Source: Paracoccus sp. R12_2
GTDB taxonomy: Bacteria > Pseudomonadota > Alphaproteobacteria > Rhodobacterales > Rhodobacteraceae
Direction of reading: 5' to 3'
DNA: 64,000 bases
Assembly: GCF_017744015.1 (NCBI RefSeq)
Contig: NZ_JAGHRA010000010.1
Coordinates: 62,001 to 126,000 of the forward strand
The notes below the pieces were generated by a model, which made no database searches, was not told where the DNA came from, and saw nothing but the letters and a program-made list of their open reading frames with translations. This document shows, one piece after another, positions 17,662-27,010 of this stretch. Position 1 is the stretch's first letter. The number at the start of each line of letters is the position of its first letter. The position numbers and the translations under genes were made by a program.

Positions 17662-18201
17662 ATGGACTTTTCAACGGACTACACCGCTCACGCTGACGCA
17701 ATCACCCAGCTCTTTCATTCTGCCTTCACCGCATCGGAAGGTGCGGAAGAGGGAGCGCTGATCAGCGATCTTGCGCGTCGAATCATGCTGGAGACGTCTG
17801 CCGAGGACCTGCGTGTCCTGACGGCTTGGCAAGATGGAACGCTTGTCGGGGGTGCCTTCTTCACACGGCTTGTCTATCCCGAGGATCGGCGTTCCGTCTT
17901 CCTGATCGCGCCCGTTGCAGTCGCGCCCGAACGGCAGGGTCAAGGCATCGGACAACTTCTTCTTCGTCGCGGCCTTGATGCACTGCGCCAGGAAGGGGTG
18001 GGCATCGCCGTCACCTATGGCGACCCGTCCTTCTACGGTCGGGTCGGGTTCAAGGCGATGTCACAGACCGACATGGCCGCCCCGCAACCGTTGCAACAAC
18101 CACAGGGCTGGATCGGCCTGTCGTTGACCAGGCAGCCGCTGACACCGGTGCGCGGGCCATGCCGCTGCGTCGCGGCCTTCGACGACCCGGCATTCTGGTG
18201 A
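17662..18201 (+). CDS. GNAT-family N-acetyltransferase
   Basis: A 179-residue acetyltransferase of the YhbS-like GNAT subgroup. The acetyl-CoA loop is VAVAPERQGQGIGQLLLRRG and the late motif is GDPSFYGRVGFKA. The substrate is not predictable. The ATG at 17662 gives the canonical N-terminus MDFSTDYTAHADAI; longer frames run back into rlmN. Convergent with the LOG gene. Confidence 0.88.
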   Translation: MDFSTDYTAHADAITQLFHSAFTASEGAEEGALISDLARRIMLETSAEDLRVLTAWQDGTLVGGAFFTRLVYPEDRRSVFLIAPVAVAPERQGQGIGQLLLRRGLDALRQEGVGIAVTYGDPSFYGRVGFKAMSQTDMAAPQPLQQPQGWIGLSLTRQPLTPVRGPCRCVAAFDDPAFW

Positions 18202-18301
18202 TGTCGGCAACAGGCATGGTGCCGGTCGCCGTTTCATCCTGAAATTGGACTGGGGCCAACAGCCGCGAATTCTGGCTTGCAAGCCTCAATGATCAATGGC
18301 G

Positions 18302-19126
18302 CTAACAGGGTTCTTCCCACGCGTCGATGATCGCCACCGCCTCCTCGGCTGTTTCGACATAGTGGAACAGGTCCAGATCGGATTCGCTGATCGTGCCCGC
18401 TTCGGCCAGTGCCTCCCAATTCAGGATCCTGTCCCAGAACTCGGCCCCGAACAGCAGGATCGGGATCGGCTTCATCCGCTTGGTCTGCACCAGTGTCAGC
18501 GTCTCGAACAACTCGTCCAGCGTCCCGAAGCCGCCGGGAAAGACGGTGATCGCCCGCGCGCGCATCAGGAAATGCATCTTGCGGATCGCGAAATAATGGA
18601 AATTGAAGCACAGATCCGGCGTGACATAGCGGTTCGGCGCCTGCTCGTGCGGCAGCACGATACCCAGCCCGATCGACGCGCCACCGGCTTCTTCGGCGCC
18701 CATGTTGCCGGCCTCCATCACGCCCGGCCCGCCGCCGGTGCAGATGACGAATTCACGGCCATAGGTTTCCAGGCTGCGCCGCGTCATCTCGCGTGCGAAA
18801 AGCCTTGCCTGCTCGTAATATTTCGCCAGGTCCGCCAGCGTTTTCGTGCGGGCTTGGTCGGCGTGTTCGGGCGACGGGATGCGTGCGCCGCCGAACATGA
18901 CGACAGTGGATTCGACCCCGCGTTCGTCCATCACCATCTGCGGCTTCAGCAGTTCCAGTTGCAGCCGCAGCGGGCGCAGTTCCTCTCGCAGCATGAAATC
19001 GCGGTCGGTGAAGGCCAGCCGATAGGCGGGAGACCGCGTCTGCGGCGTGTCGGGAATGCGATCGGCGCGGGCCGCGTCCTCGTCGCTGTGCGGAAAGGGG
19101 TGGGCGCGGTCTTCCTTGTCGGTCAT
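18302..19126 (-). CDS. LOG family protein (nucleoside-5'-monophosphate phosphoribohydrolase type)
   Basis: A 274-residue LOG/TIGR00730-like protein. The two signature motifs are present: TGGGPGVMEAGNMGA and PGGFGTLDELFE. LOG enzymes cleave the N-glycosidic bond of cytokinin riboside or other nucleoside monophosphates; in bacteria without cytokinins the natural substrate is usually a purine nucleotide. It carries an extra ~70-residue N-terminal helical region compared with the ~190-residue plant type, as in other proteobacterial long forms. GAGG precedes the ATG. Confidence 0.87.
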   Translation of the reverse strand: MTDKEDRAHPFPHSDEDAARADRIPDTPQTRSPAYRLAFTDRDFMLREELRPLRLQLELLKPQMVMDERGVESTVVMFGGARIPSPEHADQARTKTLADLAKYYEQARLFAREMTRRSLETYGREFVICTGGGPGVMEAGNMGAEEAGGASIGLGIVLPHEQAPNRYVTPDLCFNFHYFAIRKMHFLMRARAITVFPGGFGTLDELFETLTLVQTKRMKPIPILLFGAEFWDRILNWEALAEAGTISESDLDLFHYVETAEEAVAIIDAWEEPC

Positions 19127-19240
19127 CGAAAGCCTCGGAGGTGTTTCGCGGTCCGCGCGGATTGCGCGGCGCTTTTCACAGGCTTATAGCCCTGACGTGA
19201 CAGTTTCCACCCGGACGCGACATATCGAGGAGAGGCCGCG

Positions 19241-20062
19241 ATGACCCAAGCCCTGGAACATGCCATCGAAACCGCGTGGGACAACCGCGCCGACATCAGC
19301 AGCGCCACGCAGGGTCAGGTCCGCGAGGCCGTCGATGAGGCACTGAACCGGCTGGACACGGGCGAACTGCGTGTCGCCGAAAAGCGCGGTGCCGACTGGC
19401 ATGTGAACCAGTGGGCGAAAAAGGCCGTGCTGCTGTCGTTCCGCCTGAACGACATGACAGAAATGTCGGGCGGTCCGCAGGGCGCCAACTGGTGGGACAA
19501 GGTGCCATCGAAATTCGCGGGCTGGGGAGACAACCAGTGGCGCGCCGCCGGGTTCCGCGCGGTGCCCGGCGCGATCGTGCGGCGCAGCGCCTTCATCGGC
19601 AAGGGGGCGGTGCTGATGCCGTCCTTCGTGAACCTTGGCGCGCATGTGGGCGAGGGCACGATGGTGGACACATGGGCCACGGTGGGATCCTGCGCGCAGA
19701 TCGGGAAGCACGTGCATCTGTCGGGCGGCGTCGGCATCGGCGGCGTGCTGGAACCCCTGCAGGCCGGACCGACGATCATCGAGGACGAATGCTTCATCGG
19801 CGCGCGCTCCGAAGTGGTCGAGGGTTGCATTGTCCGCGAAGGGTCCGTGCTGGGCATGGGCGTGTTCATTGGCCAATCCACCAAGATCGTGGACCGAGAG
19901 ACCGGGCAGGTCATGTATGGCGAGGTGCCCGCCGGGTCGGTCGTCGTCGCAGGCTCGATGCCATCCAAGAACGGCGTGAACCTGTATTGCGCCGTGATCG
20001 TCAAGCGGGTGGATGCAAGAACGCGCGCCAAGACATCGGTCAACGAATTGCTGCGCGATTGA
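19241..20062 (+). CDS. dapD: tetrahydrodipicolinate N-succinyltransferase DapD
   Basis: A 273-residue left-handed beta-helix succinyltransferase of the lysine/meso-DAP pathway. Hexapeptide repeats run from about residue 105 ([19 protein letters not shown]) through [10 protein letters not shown] and [25 protein letters not shown] precedes the ATG. The stop overlaps the TTG start of the next gene. Confidence 0.97.
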   Translation: MTQALEHAIETAWDNRADISSATQGQVREAVDEALNRLDTGELRVAEKRGADWHVNQWAKKAVLLSFRLNDMTEMSGGPQGANWWDKVPSKFAGWGDNQWRAAGFRAVPGAIVRRSAFIGKGAVLMPSFVNLGAHVGEGTMVDTWATVGSCAQIGKHVHLSGGVGIGGVLEPLQAGPTIIEDECFIGARSEVVEGCIVREGSVLGMGVFIGQSTKIVDRETGQVMYGEVPAGSVVVAGSMPSKNGVNLYCAVIVKRVDARTRAKTSVNELLRD

Positions 20063-20511
20063 CGACGCTTTACATCGACGCGGATGCCTGCCCGGTCAAG
20101 GCCGAGGCCGAACGTGTGGCGACCCGCCTGCAGGTGCCGATGGTTCTGGTCTGCAATGGCGGGTTGCGGCCGTCGCCGAATCCGCTGGTGTCCCTGCGGA
20201 TCGTGGCCGAGGGGCCGGATGAGGCCGACAAATGGATCGCCGAGGCATGCGGACCCGGTGACGTGGTGGTGACGGCCGATCTGCCATTGGCCGATCGCTG
20301 CCTGAAGGCAGGCGCGCAGGTGCTGCAGCATGACGGCGAGGTGCTGTCCGCGGCAAATATCGGCCCGCGCCTGGCGACCCGTGACCTGATGGCCGATATC
20401 CGGTCGGCCAATCCCTTTCATCAGGGTGGCGGCGCCGGGTTTTCCAAGGCCGACCGGTCTCGTTTCCTGCAATCTCTGGATCGACTGTTGCAGAGCGCAT
20501 TGCGCGACTAG
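20059..20511 (+). CDS. YaiI/YqxD (DUF188) family protein
   Basis: A 150-residue protein with the DUF188 signature [19 protein letters not shown] at the N-terminus and [20 protein letters not shown] plus [15 protein letters not shown] later. The fold is PIN/NYN-like and a nuclease-type role has been suggested, without an established function. The start is TTG at 20059, in a TTGA overlap with the dapD stop; no ATG is available near the conserved N-terminus. Confidence 0.85.
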   Translation: MTTLYIDADACPVKAEAERVATRLQVPMVLVCNGGLRPSPNPLVSLRIVAEGPDEADKWIAEACGPGDVVVTADLPLADRCLKAGAQVLQHDGEVLSAANIGPRLATRDLMADIRSANPFHQGGGAGFSKADRSRFLQSLDRLLQSALRD

Positions 20512-20584
20512 GGATGCGAACTTTCGGCGCCGGATGCCGTTGCCTTGCAGCTTGCCGCGATCCGCGGCGCCTGAGGGGATGGGA

Positions 20585-21163
20585 ATGGCAGAGCATGTCA
20601 GCATCGTCGGACTGATCGAACGCGTCGAGAATGCGTCCGGCGACAAGATGACAAGCGTCGCGCAGATTCTGCGTGCGCTGGGGCAGAACTCGTTCACGCC
20701 AAACCTGCTGATCCCGGCTTTGGCGGTGCTGTCGCCGCTGTCGGGGGTGCCGCTGGTTTCCACGTTCTGCGGCTGCCTGATCGCCCTGGTCTCGGCGCAG
20801 ATGCTGCTGGGGCGCGATCACATCTGGCTGCCGCGGGCGCTGATGGCGCGCCAGATCGGAACGGCACGGCTGCGGCAGGTCGGCGCGTTCATCAAGCGGC
20901 CGGCGCGCTGGCTGGACCGGGTGACGCGGCCCAGGCTGCAGATCCTGTCGCAGCCGCCCTTCAGCGTCATGGCGCGAGTGATCTGCCTGGTCGGTGGCAT
21001 GTCGATGCCATTCCTTGAACTGGTTCCGTTCACCTCGTCGATCGTCGGGGCGGTGGTCGCGCTGCTTGCGTTCGGCATGCTGGCGCGGGACGGGGTTTTC
21101 ACGCTTGTGGCGTTCGTGGCGGTTCTGCTTCTGGCCGGGGGGCTGGTCTGGTTGCTTGTCTGA
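20585..21163 (+). CDS. ExoD-family exopolysaccharide synthesis protein
   Basis: A 192-residue membrane protein of the ExoD family, linked in Sinorhizobium to exopolysaccharide production and alkali tolerance. The N-terminal cytoplasmic part ends in LRALGQNSFTPNLLIPALAV, followed by hydrophobic helices around residues 45-75, 135-155 and 160-190. ATG 20585 has GAGGGG 6 bases upstream; ATG 20579 would sit inside it. The transcript ends in the 21160-21180 hairpin. Confidence 0.8.
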   Translation: MAEHVSIVGLIERVENASGDKMTSVAQILRALGQNSFTPNLLIPALAVLSPLSGVPLVSTFCGCLIALVSAQMLLGRDHIWLPRALMARQIGTARLRQVGAFIKRPARWLDRVTRPRLQILSQPPFSVMARVICLVGGMSMPFLELVPFTSSIVGAVVALLAFGMLARDGVFTLVAFVAVLLLAGGLVWLLV

Positions 21164-21180
21164 GGCTGCGGCCGCCTCAG
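21160..21180. terminator. bidirectional hairpin built from two facing stop codons
   Basis: CTGAGGC at 21160-21166 pairs perfectly with GCCTCAG at 21174-21180 around a 7-base loop. The TGA of the ExoD gene and the TGA of the convergent crotonase gene lie in opposite arms of the stem. It would form in both transcripts; no T-tract is present. Confidence 0.5.
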
Positions 21181-21977
21181 CCCTGTGGCTTGATCTTGTT
21201 GGCCGTGCCCTTCGCGAACGCCTCCAGCCGTGCCTTGGCGGCGTCCTGTGTGTTGACTACACCTGCCACGACCGCCTCGGCATAGGCCGCGTCCAGCGCG
21301 CTCATGTTCTGCATGTGGCTGATGGCCGAACAGATCGCGAAATTGGACAGCGGCGGATTCTGGGCCGCGTTCCTTGCGATCTCCCATGCCTTGGCCTCTG
21401 CGTCCTCGACCAGGTACTGGCACAGGCCGACATCGACGGCTTCCTGTCCGCGATACAGCCGGCCCGACAGCATCATGTCGATCATGCGCGCCTTGCCGAT
21501 CAGATCCGCGACCCGGATCGTCGCGCCGCCGCCGGTGAACAACCCGCGCTGGCCTTCGGGCAGGCCGAAATAGCTGTCGGTCCCCGCCACCCGGATATGC
21601 GCGGCGGACGCCAGTTCAAGTCCGCCGCCGACGACCGCGCCCTTCAGCACCGCGATGATCGGGACACCGCCATATTCCATCTTGTTGAACGCCTCGTGCC
21701 AGCGCAGGCAGACATGCATGAAATCGCTTGCCGAGCGGTTCTCGCGGTGATGTTCCACCAGATCCAGCCCGGCGCTGAAGTGATCGCCGTTCGCACGCAG
21801 GATCGCGGCTTTCACGCCCGCCCGCGGCAGTGTCGAGAAGATGTCGACCAGTTCGTCGATGGTTGCCAGATCCAGCGCATTGCGTTTCTCGGGGCGGTTC
21901 AGCGTGACGGTCGCGATGCCGTCGTCATCGACCTCCAGCAGGATGTTTTGCAGCCTCAGATTGCCGATATCGCGCAT
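21177..21977 (-). CDS. enoyl-CoA hydratase/isomerase (crotonase) family protein
   Basis: A 266-residue crotonase. The core [17 protein letters not shown], the oxyanion-hole segment [11 protein letters not shown] and [18 protein letters not shown] are clear. A Gly-rich loop [13 protein letters not shown] replaces the catalytic-Glu-bearing loop of classical hydratases, so the reaction (isomerase, hydratase or other acyl-CoA chemistry) is unclear. Convergent with exoD. Confidence 0.9.
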   Translation of the reverse strand: MRDIGNLRLQNILLEVDDDGIATVTLNRPEKRNALDLATIDELVDIFSTLPRAGVKAAILRANGDHFSAGLDLVEHHRENRSASDFMHVCLRWHEAFNKMEYGGVPIIAVLKGAVVGGGLELASAAHIRVAGTDSYFGLPEGQRGLFTGGGATIRVADLIGKARMIDMMLSGRLYRGQEAVDVGLCQYLVEDAEAKAWEIARNAAQNPPLSNFAICSAISHMQNMSALDAAYAEAVVAGVVNTQDAAKARLEAFAKGTANKIKPQG

Positions 21978-22043
21978 GATACCCTCCCTAGTTTTGGCTG
22001 TGGCATAGCGCGGGTGGCGGGCCTGGTCGAGGGGGTTGAAGCA

Positions 22044-22970
22044 TCAGGTCTGGCCGATCAGCGCCATCACCACCGGCACGGTCAGGATGCTGGCCGCTGT
22101 CGAGATCAGGATCGCCGCCGAAACGCGCTGTTGCGCGACGCCGAAATATTGCGCGAGGATATAGACATTTCCCGCCACCGGCAGTGCCGCTGCAGCCATC
22201 ATCACGCCCGCCGCGAACGGGGCGACGCCGCAGGCCCAGGATGCCAGCCCGACCGCCGCCGGATGCAGCACCAGCTTGGCGAAGCTGAGCCATCCCGACG
22301 CTGCCACGCGCTGCAGTCGCCGTGCGGCCAGGCTGGCGCCGATGGCGAACAGGGCACCGGGTGTGGCTGCGGCGCCAAGCAGCGTCAGGAATTCGGCGAA
22401 CGGCCCCGGCATCGGCAGCCGCATCTGCGCCCAGATCAGGCCGGCGACCATCGACAGGATCATCGGATTGGCGACGATGCCGCGCATCACCGGCAGGATC
22501 GTGCGCAGCCGCAACCCACCGCTGCGCGAGGCATGGATGATCAGCGTGATCAGGGTCGAAAACACCAGCATGTCGATGGTCAGCACCATCAGAACCGGTC
22601 CGACCGCGCGTTCGCCCAGCAACACAACCAGCATCGGCACGCCAAGAAAGCCGGTATTGCCGATCATGCAGCACTGCGCTTCCATCGCGGCCTCGGGCAC
22701 GGGCAGGCCGCGCCAGCGGGCGACGGCCATGCCGATCGCCCACACGGCGGTCGATCCGGCCAGATAGGCCAGCACGAAGCGCAGGTCGAACAGCGCCGCC
22801 AGATCAAGGCTTGCGGCAAACCGGAACAGCATCGCCGACAGCGCGAAGAAGAAGACGAACTTCGTCAGCCACGCTGCGCCTTCTTCGGGAAAGAACCGCG
22901 ATCGCGCGGCCAGCCAGCCAAGCCCGATCAGGCCGAAGAACGGCAGTGTTTTCAGAAACACTGCCAGCAT
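22044..22970 (-). CDS. AEC (auxin efflux carrier) family transporter
   Basis: A 308-residue integral membrane protein with about ten hydrophobic segments and the AEC signatures CCMIGNTGFLGVPMLVVLLG and NPMILSMVAGLIW. Bacterial AEC proteins export small carboxylates such as malate or malonate; the substrate here is unknown. It stands alone on the minus strand between the crotonase and mbfA genes. Confidence 0.88.
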   Translation of the reverse strand: MLAVFLKTLPFFGLIGLGWLAARSRFFPEEGAAWLTKFVFFFALSAMLFRFAASLDLAALFDLRFVLAYLAGSTAVWAIGMAVARWRGLPVPEAAMEAQCCMIGNTGFLGVPMLVVLLGERAVGPVLMVLTIDMLVFSTLITLIIHASRSGGLRLRTILPVMRGIVANPMILSMVAGLIWAQMRLPMPGPFAEFLTLLGAAATPGALFAIGASLAARRLQRVAASGWLSFAKLVLHPAAVGLASWACGVAPFAAGVMMAAAALPVAGNVYILAQYFGVAQQRVSAAILISTAASILTVPVVMALIGQT

Positions 22971-23136
22971 CAGAGGCGCTGCGCGATCGTCGGAAGGACG
23001 GTCGGAATGCGTGGATATACAGGCAGGTCGCGGCGTGCGCGCCCGTTGGTCCGCCTCGGTCGAGCCGCATCATTCGCGCGCCCCGGATCGATTCCTGTTG
23101 CTTGCCGACAGGTCAAGCCGCCCCCTTTTTTCGGGG

Positions 23137-24117
23137 TCAGCCCGAACCGATCAGCACCCCCGTCGCGAAGACCAAACCACCGCCCACGACGACTTGCAAG
23201 GCCGCCCGCCAGAACGGTGTCTTCATCCAGCGGTTCTGGATCCACGCGATGGCCCACAACTCGACGAACACCACGATGCAGGCGATGATCGTCGCGGTCC
23301 AGAAATGCGGGATCAGATAGGGCAGGGCGTGGCCCAGCCCGCCGACCGCCGTCATCACCCCCGAGGCGACGCCGCGCTTGATCGGCGAGCCGCGTCCCGA
23401 CACCACGCCGTCATCCGATGCGGCCTCGGTAAAGCCCATGCTGATCCCGGCACCAAGGCTGGCGGCCAGTCCGACCAGAAACGTCGTCCCGGTGTCCTGC
23501 GTGGCGAAGGCGGTGGCAAAGATCGGCGCCAGGGTCGAGACGGATCCGTCCATCAGCCCCGCCAAACCCGGCTGCACCCAGGTCAGGACGAATTCGCGGT
23601 GGGCGACGGCGTCCTCTTCCTCGCGGGCCTCGTCGGTCAGGTTTTCTCCGGCAAGTTCGCCGGCGCGGACTTCGTGGCCCCGTTCGGCGGCGGCCAGATC
23701 GCCCAACAGCTTGCGCGTGGCGGCGTCGGAACTGGCCTGCGCGGCGCGCGCGTAGAAATCGGCAGCGTCGTGTTCCATCAGCGCGGCCTCGCGGCGGATA
23801 GTTTCCAGCGACAGGTTCTGCATCATCCAGGCAGGACGTCGGCTGTAATATCCGGCCACATGCTCGCGCCGGATGACCGGGATCGCCTCGCCGAAACGGG
23901 CGCGATACCCTTCGATCAGTCTGGCGCGGTGATCATCCTCTTCCTCGCCCATCCCGTCGAAGATGGCGGCGGTGGCCGGATAATCGGTCCGCAGGAACTC
24001 GGCCCAATTGCGATAGATGCGGGCATCATCCTCTTCCGACGAAATGGCCAGGGCCAGGATCTCGCGTTCGGTCAGGTCGGAAAACCGCTTTCGGTTGCCA
24101 GGTATTCGCATCGTCAT
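23137..24117 (-). CDS. mbfA: MbfA-type membrane-bound ferritin / VIT iron exporter
   Basis: A 326-residue two-domain protein. Residues 1-165 are a ferritin-like four-helix domain with metal-ligand Glu/His residues (LAISSEEDDARIYRNWAEFL, EEEDDHRARLIEGY, AALMEHDAADFY, LAAAERGHE). Residues ~190-326 are a VIT1/CCC1-like membrane domain (GLAGLMDGSVSTLAPIFATA, AASLGAGISMGFTEA). In Agrobacterium and Bradyrhizobium MbfA exports iron and protects against peroxide, under Irr control. Here the ATG lies 6 bases after the tusA-like stop, so it is the last gene of a five-gene operon rather than having its own promoter. Confidence 0.9.
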   Translation of the reverse strand: MTMRIPGNRKRFSDLTEREILALAISSEEDDARIYRNWAEFLRTDYPATAAIFDGMGEEEDDHRARLIEGYRARFGEAIPVIRREHVAGYYSRRPAWMMQNLSLETIRREAALMEHDAADFYARAAQASSDAATRKLLGDLAAAERGHEVRAGELAGENLTDEAREEEDAVAHREFVLTWVQPGLAGLMDGSVSTLAPIFATAFATQDTGTTFLVGLAASLGAGISMGFTEAASDDGVVSGRGSPIKRGVASGVMTAVGGLGHALPYLIPHFWTATIIACIVVFVELWAIAWIQNRWMKTPFWRAALQVVVGGGLVFATGVLIGSG

Positions 24118-24123
24118 GTTCTG

Positions 24124-24387
24124 CTATCCACACATGTCCTTCGCCCCACGGGCTGGTGAACGCGCCTGGACCGTGTATTCGCGTGCACCTTTGTCCAGGT
24201 CGCGCACCCCGATCATGACATGACCTGCCTCGCGACAGAAATGCGGCACATCGACCGCCGCCATCGGATCGGTGGCAATCAGCCTCAGCCGGGTTCCCGG
24301 CGCGACACCGGCCAGGGCCTTGCGCAGCCGCAACACAGGCAGGGGGCACAGAAGCCCGCGCGCGTCGATCGTGCCATCGGGATTCAC
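24124..24387 (-). CDS. TusA-family sulfur carrier
   Basis: An 87-residue TusA-like protein. TIDARGLLCPLPVLRLRKAL contains the conserved Cys (residue 14) that carries persulfide sulfur, within the diagnostic CPxP motif. It is placed by sulfur-transfer chemistry, for example in thiouridine, molybdenum cofactor or sulfur-oxidation pathways. I chose GTG 24387, which overlaps the upstream TGA as GTGA; another GTG 27 bases earlier would overlap the upstream gene more. Confidence 0.82.
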   Translation of the reverse strand: MNPDGTIDARGLLCPLPVLRLRKALAGVAPGTRLRLIATDPMAAVDVPHFCREAGHVMIGVRDLDKGAREYTVQARSPARGAKDMCG

Positions 24388-24902
24388 GCCGCGCCCGTCG
24401 TCTGCGCCACGCACCAGCGATCCAGTTCGTCGGGCGCGATGCGTTCGGCCAGATCGCCGCAGAACCGCGCGAAATCGGCCCTTTGTTCGGCCGGCACGTG
24501 CAGAAGCACCGGCAGTTCATCCGTGACTGCCTGGGCGATGATCGCGCGAAACCCGCGACCCACCGCCTCTTGCCGTCCGAATTTCGGCAGGATCAGCAAT
24601 TCGGCGCCAGCCAGCCGCGCGCCGACTCGCGCCGCCGCCATTTCCAGCGCACCGGCATCAAGCCGGCAGCCGCTGGAACCACGCCCCAGCGACTGGGAAA
24701 TGCGGATCGGGCGATCTTCTTCGCCGATCACGATCACGTCCATGTCGCAGGCGCAATCCTCGCCCAGATCAAGATTTCTCTGTACGGCACCCGCGACGCG
24801 CAGGCCGGCATCCTTCAGGTCGCACGCCAGCCGCGCCAGCATCCGGTCCGCCTCGCCAGGGGGGGCGTCGTCAGGAAGTCCGAACCATCCCAGTGTCGCC
24901 AT
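24384..24902 (-). CDS. DUF2478 family protein
   Basis: A 172-residue protein of the DUF2478 family, which has a P-loop-NTPase-derived fold and is usually encoded near molybdate transport or Mo-enzyme genes. Recognisable blocks are LACDLKDAGLRVAGAVQ, the family hallmark SLGRGSSGCRLDAGALEMA, and a late LPVLLHVPAEQRADFARFCG. Two Cys in EDCACDMDV could bind metal. No canonical Walker A is visible. It starts 9 bases after the response regulator and overlaps tusA. Confidence 0.75.
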   Translation of the reverse strand: MATLGWFGLPDDAPPGEADRMLARLACDLKDAGLRVAGAVQRNLDLGEDCACDMDVIVIGEEDRPIRISQSLGRGSSGCRLDAGALEMAAARVGARLAGAELLILPKFGRQEAVGRGFRAIIAQAVTDELPVLLHVPAEQRADFARFCGDLAERIAPDELDRWCVAQTTGAA

Positions 24903-24911
24903 GGCCCCGCC

Positions 24912-25535
24912 TCAGACCCCGCTGTCCAGTGCAAATTTCATCAATCCGTTGATTCCGTCCACGCCAAGCTTTTTCTTCAAAGAGGAAGACGTGTTCGCGG
25001 CGGTCTTGTAGCTTACGCCAAGTTCGTCGGCGATGGCCTGCAGGCTGAGGCCGCGGCCGATCAGACCCAGCACCTGCCGTTCGCGGTCAGACAATGCGGC
25101 CAGCGGATCTGCGCTGGCCCCGGCGCGCAACGTCGCCAGCGCCACAGCCTGCCGTGCCGACAGATAGAATTCGCCCGCCTCCAGCGTCCTCACGGCCTCG
25201 CGAAAATCGGCCGGAGGGGCATTCTTGGACAGAAAACCCTGCGCGCCGGCCTGCAGCGCGCGGGCCGCGAAGCCCGTCTGGTCGTTCATCGAGAAGATGA
25301 GGATGCGTGCGTCCGGCGCCAGCGCCTTCAGAGGCGCCACCAGATCAAGCCCGCCGGTGCCCGGCAGGCTGATATCCAGCACGATCAGCGCAGGTGCCGG
25401 TGCGTGGGCCAACTGCGCCAACGCATCCTCGCCCGACATCGCCTGTCCGACGGGGTCATAGCCCAGGTCGCGCAACAGGCGGCTGGCGCCCAGATGCGTG
25501 ATCGGATGATCGTCGATGACCAGCGCTGTCTTCAT
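24912..25535 (-). CDS. NarL/FixJ-family response regulator
   Basis: A 207-residue two-component regulator. The receiver domain carries the acidic pair in ALVIDDHP and the phospho-acceptor Asp in LIVLDISLPG; the Lys is in GFLSKNAPP. The C-terminal LuxR-type helix-turn-helix is LSDRERQVLGLIGRGLSLQA followed by IADELGVSYKTAANTSSSLK. The start at 25535 gives MKTALVIDDHP; an ATG at 25550 overlaps the kinase stop and would add five residues. The kinase upstream is its obvious partner. Confidence 0.93.
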   Translation of the reverse strand: MKTALVIDDHPITHLGASRLLRDLGYDPVGQAMSGEDALAQLAHAPAPALIVLDISLPGTGGLDLVAPLKALAPDARILIFSMNDQTGFAARALQAGAQGFLSKNAPPADFREAVRTLEAGEFYLSARQAVALATLRAGASADPLAALSDRERQVLGLIGRGLSLQAIADELGVSYKTAANTSSSLKKKLGVDGINGLMKFALDSGV

Positions 25536-25546
25536 TCCCTGTGGCC

Positions 25547-26872
25547 TCATTGCGCCCGCAGATGGGGCAGGCTTGCCTCGATCCGGGTTCCGTTGCGGTC
25601 CGATGACAGGGTCAGGACGCCGCCAAGCAGGGTGATCCGTTCCCGCATCCCGGTCAGCCCGGTGCCCTCGCGGCTGTCCCCGGCAAATCCTTCGCCGTCA
25701 TCGGTCAGGATCATGCGCCAATGTGCCGGATCGGTCCAGAGCCGGATCGCAAGCCGGTCGGCACCGGAATGGCGCATCGCATTGGTGGTTCCCTCCTGCA
25801 GGATCCGGAACAGGGTGACGGCGGTCGCCTCGTCGGGTTCCGGCAGGCCATCGGCGATGTCCAAGTCGATGCGGATCTCGGGGAAGCGTCGTCGCAGATC
25901 GGCGACGTAATCGGACAGCACCGTGGCCAGCGGCAGCTGGCCGATCGCGGCGGGGCGCAGGTCGCCCAGAAGGGCGCGGTTGACCCGTGCGATCTGTTCG
26001 GCGATCTCGGCGATGGCGTCCGCATGACCGCGGATCATGTCGTCTGAGGCGGCCTCGTGCAGTGCATCGATTTCGACCCGAAGTCCGAACAGGCATGGAC
26101 CCATCTCGTCGTGAAGATCGCGGGCAATGGCCTTGCGTTCGGCGTCGCCGCGCCCGACCACCTGGCGTTGCAGCCGGCTGGTGTCGATCCGTGCCTTCTC
26201 AAGTGCGTCCGCAAGACGGTCGACACCTGCGGCAAGGGGCGCAAGATCGGGCTGGGGCAGGGTGCCGACCCGCGCCGACAGATCGCCACGGGTCAGTTCC
26301 GCCAGCCGCCCTGTGATGCGCTGAACGGGCCTCAGGGCGCGTCGTGTTGCGATCAGGATCAGCAGCGCCTGTGCCCCCGCGGCCAGGGCAGCCAGTCCCA
26401 GAACGGTGCGAACCTGTTCCCACGCCGCCGCGATCTCGGGGCCGGGTTCGCTGGCGATATAGACATATCCGCGCAGCCGGCCCTCGATGCTGACCGGCAG
26501 CCGGGTCTCGTGCGGTTCCGGGGCAACCAGCGCCGCGAACCAGCGCGGGGCGGTGGCCTGTCGGGATGCCGGCATGAAGGGCTCTCGCACGATGCCCTCT
26601 CGCGCATCCAGAATGCCGATATGGGTGTGACGTGGCGGGATCAGACGTTCTGGCAGCAGCGCCATCAATCGGTCGGGCGGCACCGCGCCCTGCATGGTTC
26701 CGATTGTCGCCAGCACAAGTGATCTGGCCGTCTGGGCGGCCAGCTCGGTCTCGACCGAGATCTCGCGGCGCAGATTGCCAAGACTTGCCGCTGACAGCGC
26801 CGCGAACAGCAGCAACTGCACGACGAGAATCACCAGAAAGACGCGCGAGGTCAGGTTCAGCCGGTTCAACAT
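25547..26872 (-). CDS. NarX/UhpB-type sensor histidine kinase
   Basis: A 441-residue membrane kinase. TM1 spans about residues 10-30, an extracytoplasmic sensor region ~35-150, TM2 ~156-177, then a HAMP linker and HisKA_3 dimerisation domain with AIARDLHDEMGPCLFGL (phospho-His254). The HATPase_c domain has an N-box EGTTNAMRHSG and G-boxes DDGEGFAG and GTGLTGMRERI. No metal-binding motif stands out in the sensor region. There is no clear Shine-Dalgarno before the ATG at 26872. It is the first gene of the operon ending in mbfA. Confidence 0.92.
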   Translation of the reverse strand: MLNRLNLTSRVFLVILVVQLLLFAALSAASLGNLRREISVETELAAQTARSLVLATIGTMQGAVPPDRLMALLPERLIPPRHTHIGILDAREGIVREPFMPASRQATAPRWFAALVAPEPHETRLPVSIEGRLRGYVYIASEPGPEIAAAWEQVRTVLGLAALAAGAQALLILIATRRALRPVQRITGRLAELTRGDLSARVGTLPQPDLAPLAAGVDRLADALEKARIDTSRLQRQVVGRGDAERKAIARDLHDEMGPCLFGLRVEIDALHEAASDDMIRGHADAIAEIAEQIARVNRALLGDLRPAAIGQLPLATVLSDYVADLRRRFPEIRIDLDIADGLPEPDEATAVTLFRILQEGTTNAMRHSGADRLAIRLWTDPAHWRMILTDDGEGFAGDSREGTGLTGMRERITLLGGVLTLSSDRNGTRIEASLPHLRAQ

Positions 26873-27010
26873 GACGGCCAGATTGGCCGATCCCTTGCCC
26901 CGCGTCCATGATCGCGCATGGCTGCGGTGTGATGCGCCGCGCGCCGCGATTTCCGATGCCGTCCGATGACGGGGTTTTCGTCGCCCGCCTTGGCGCGTAG
27001 AACCCGATGG

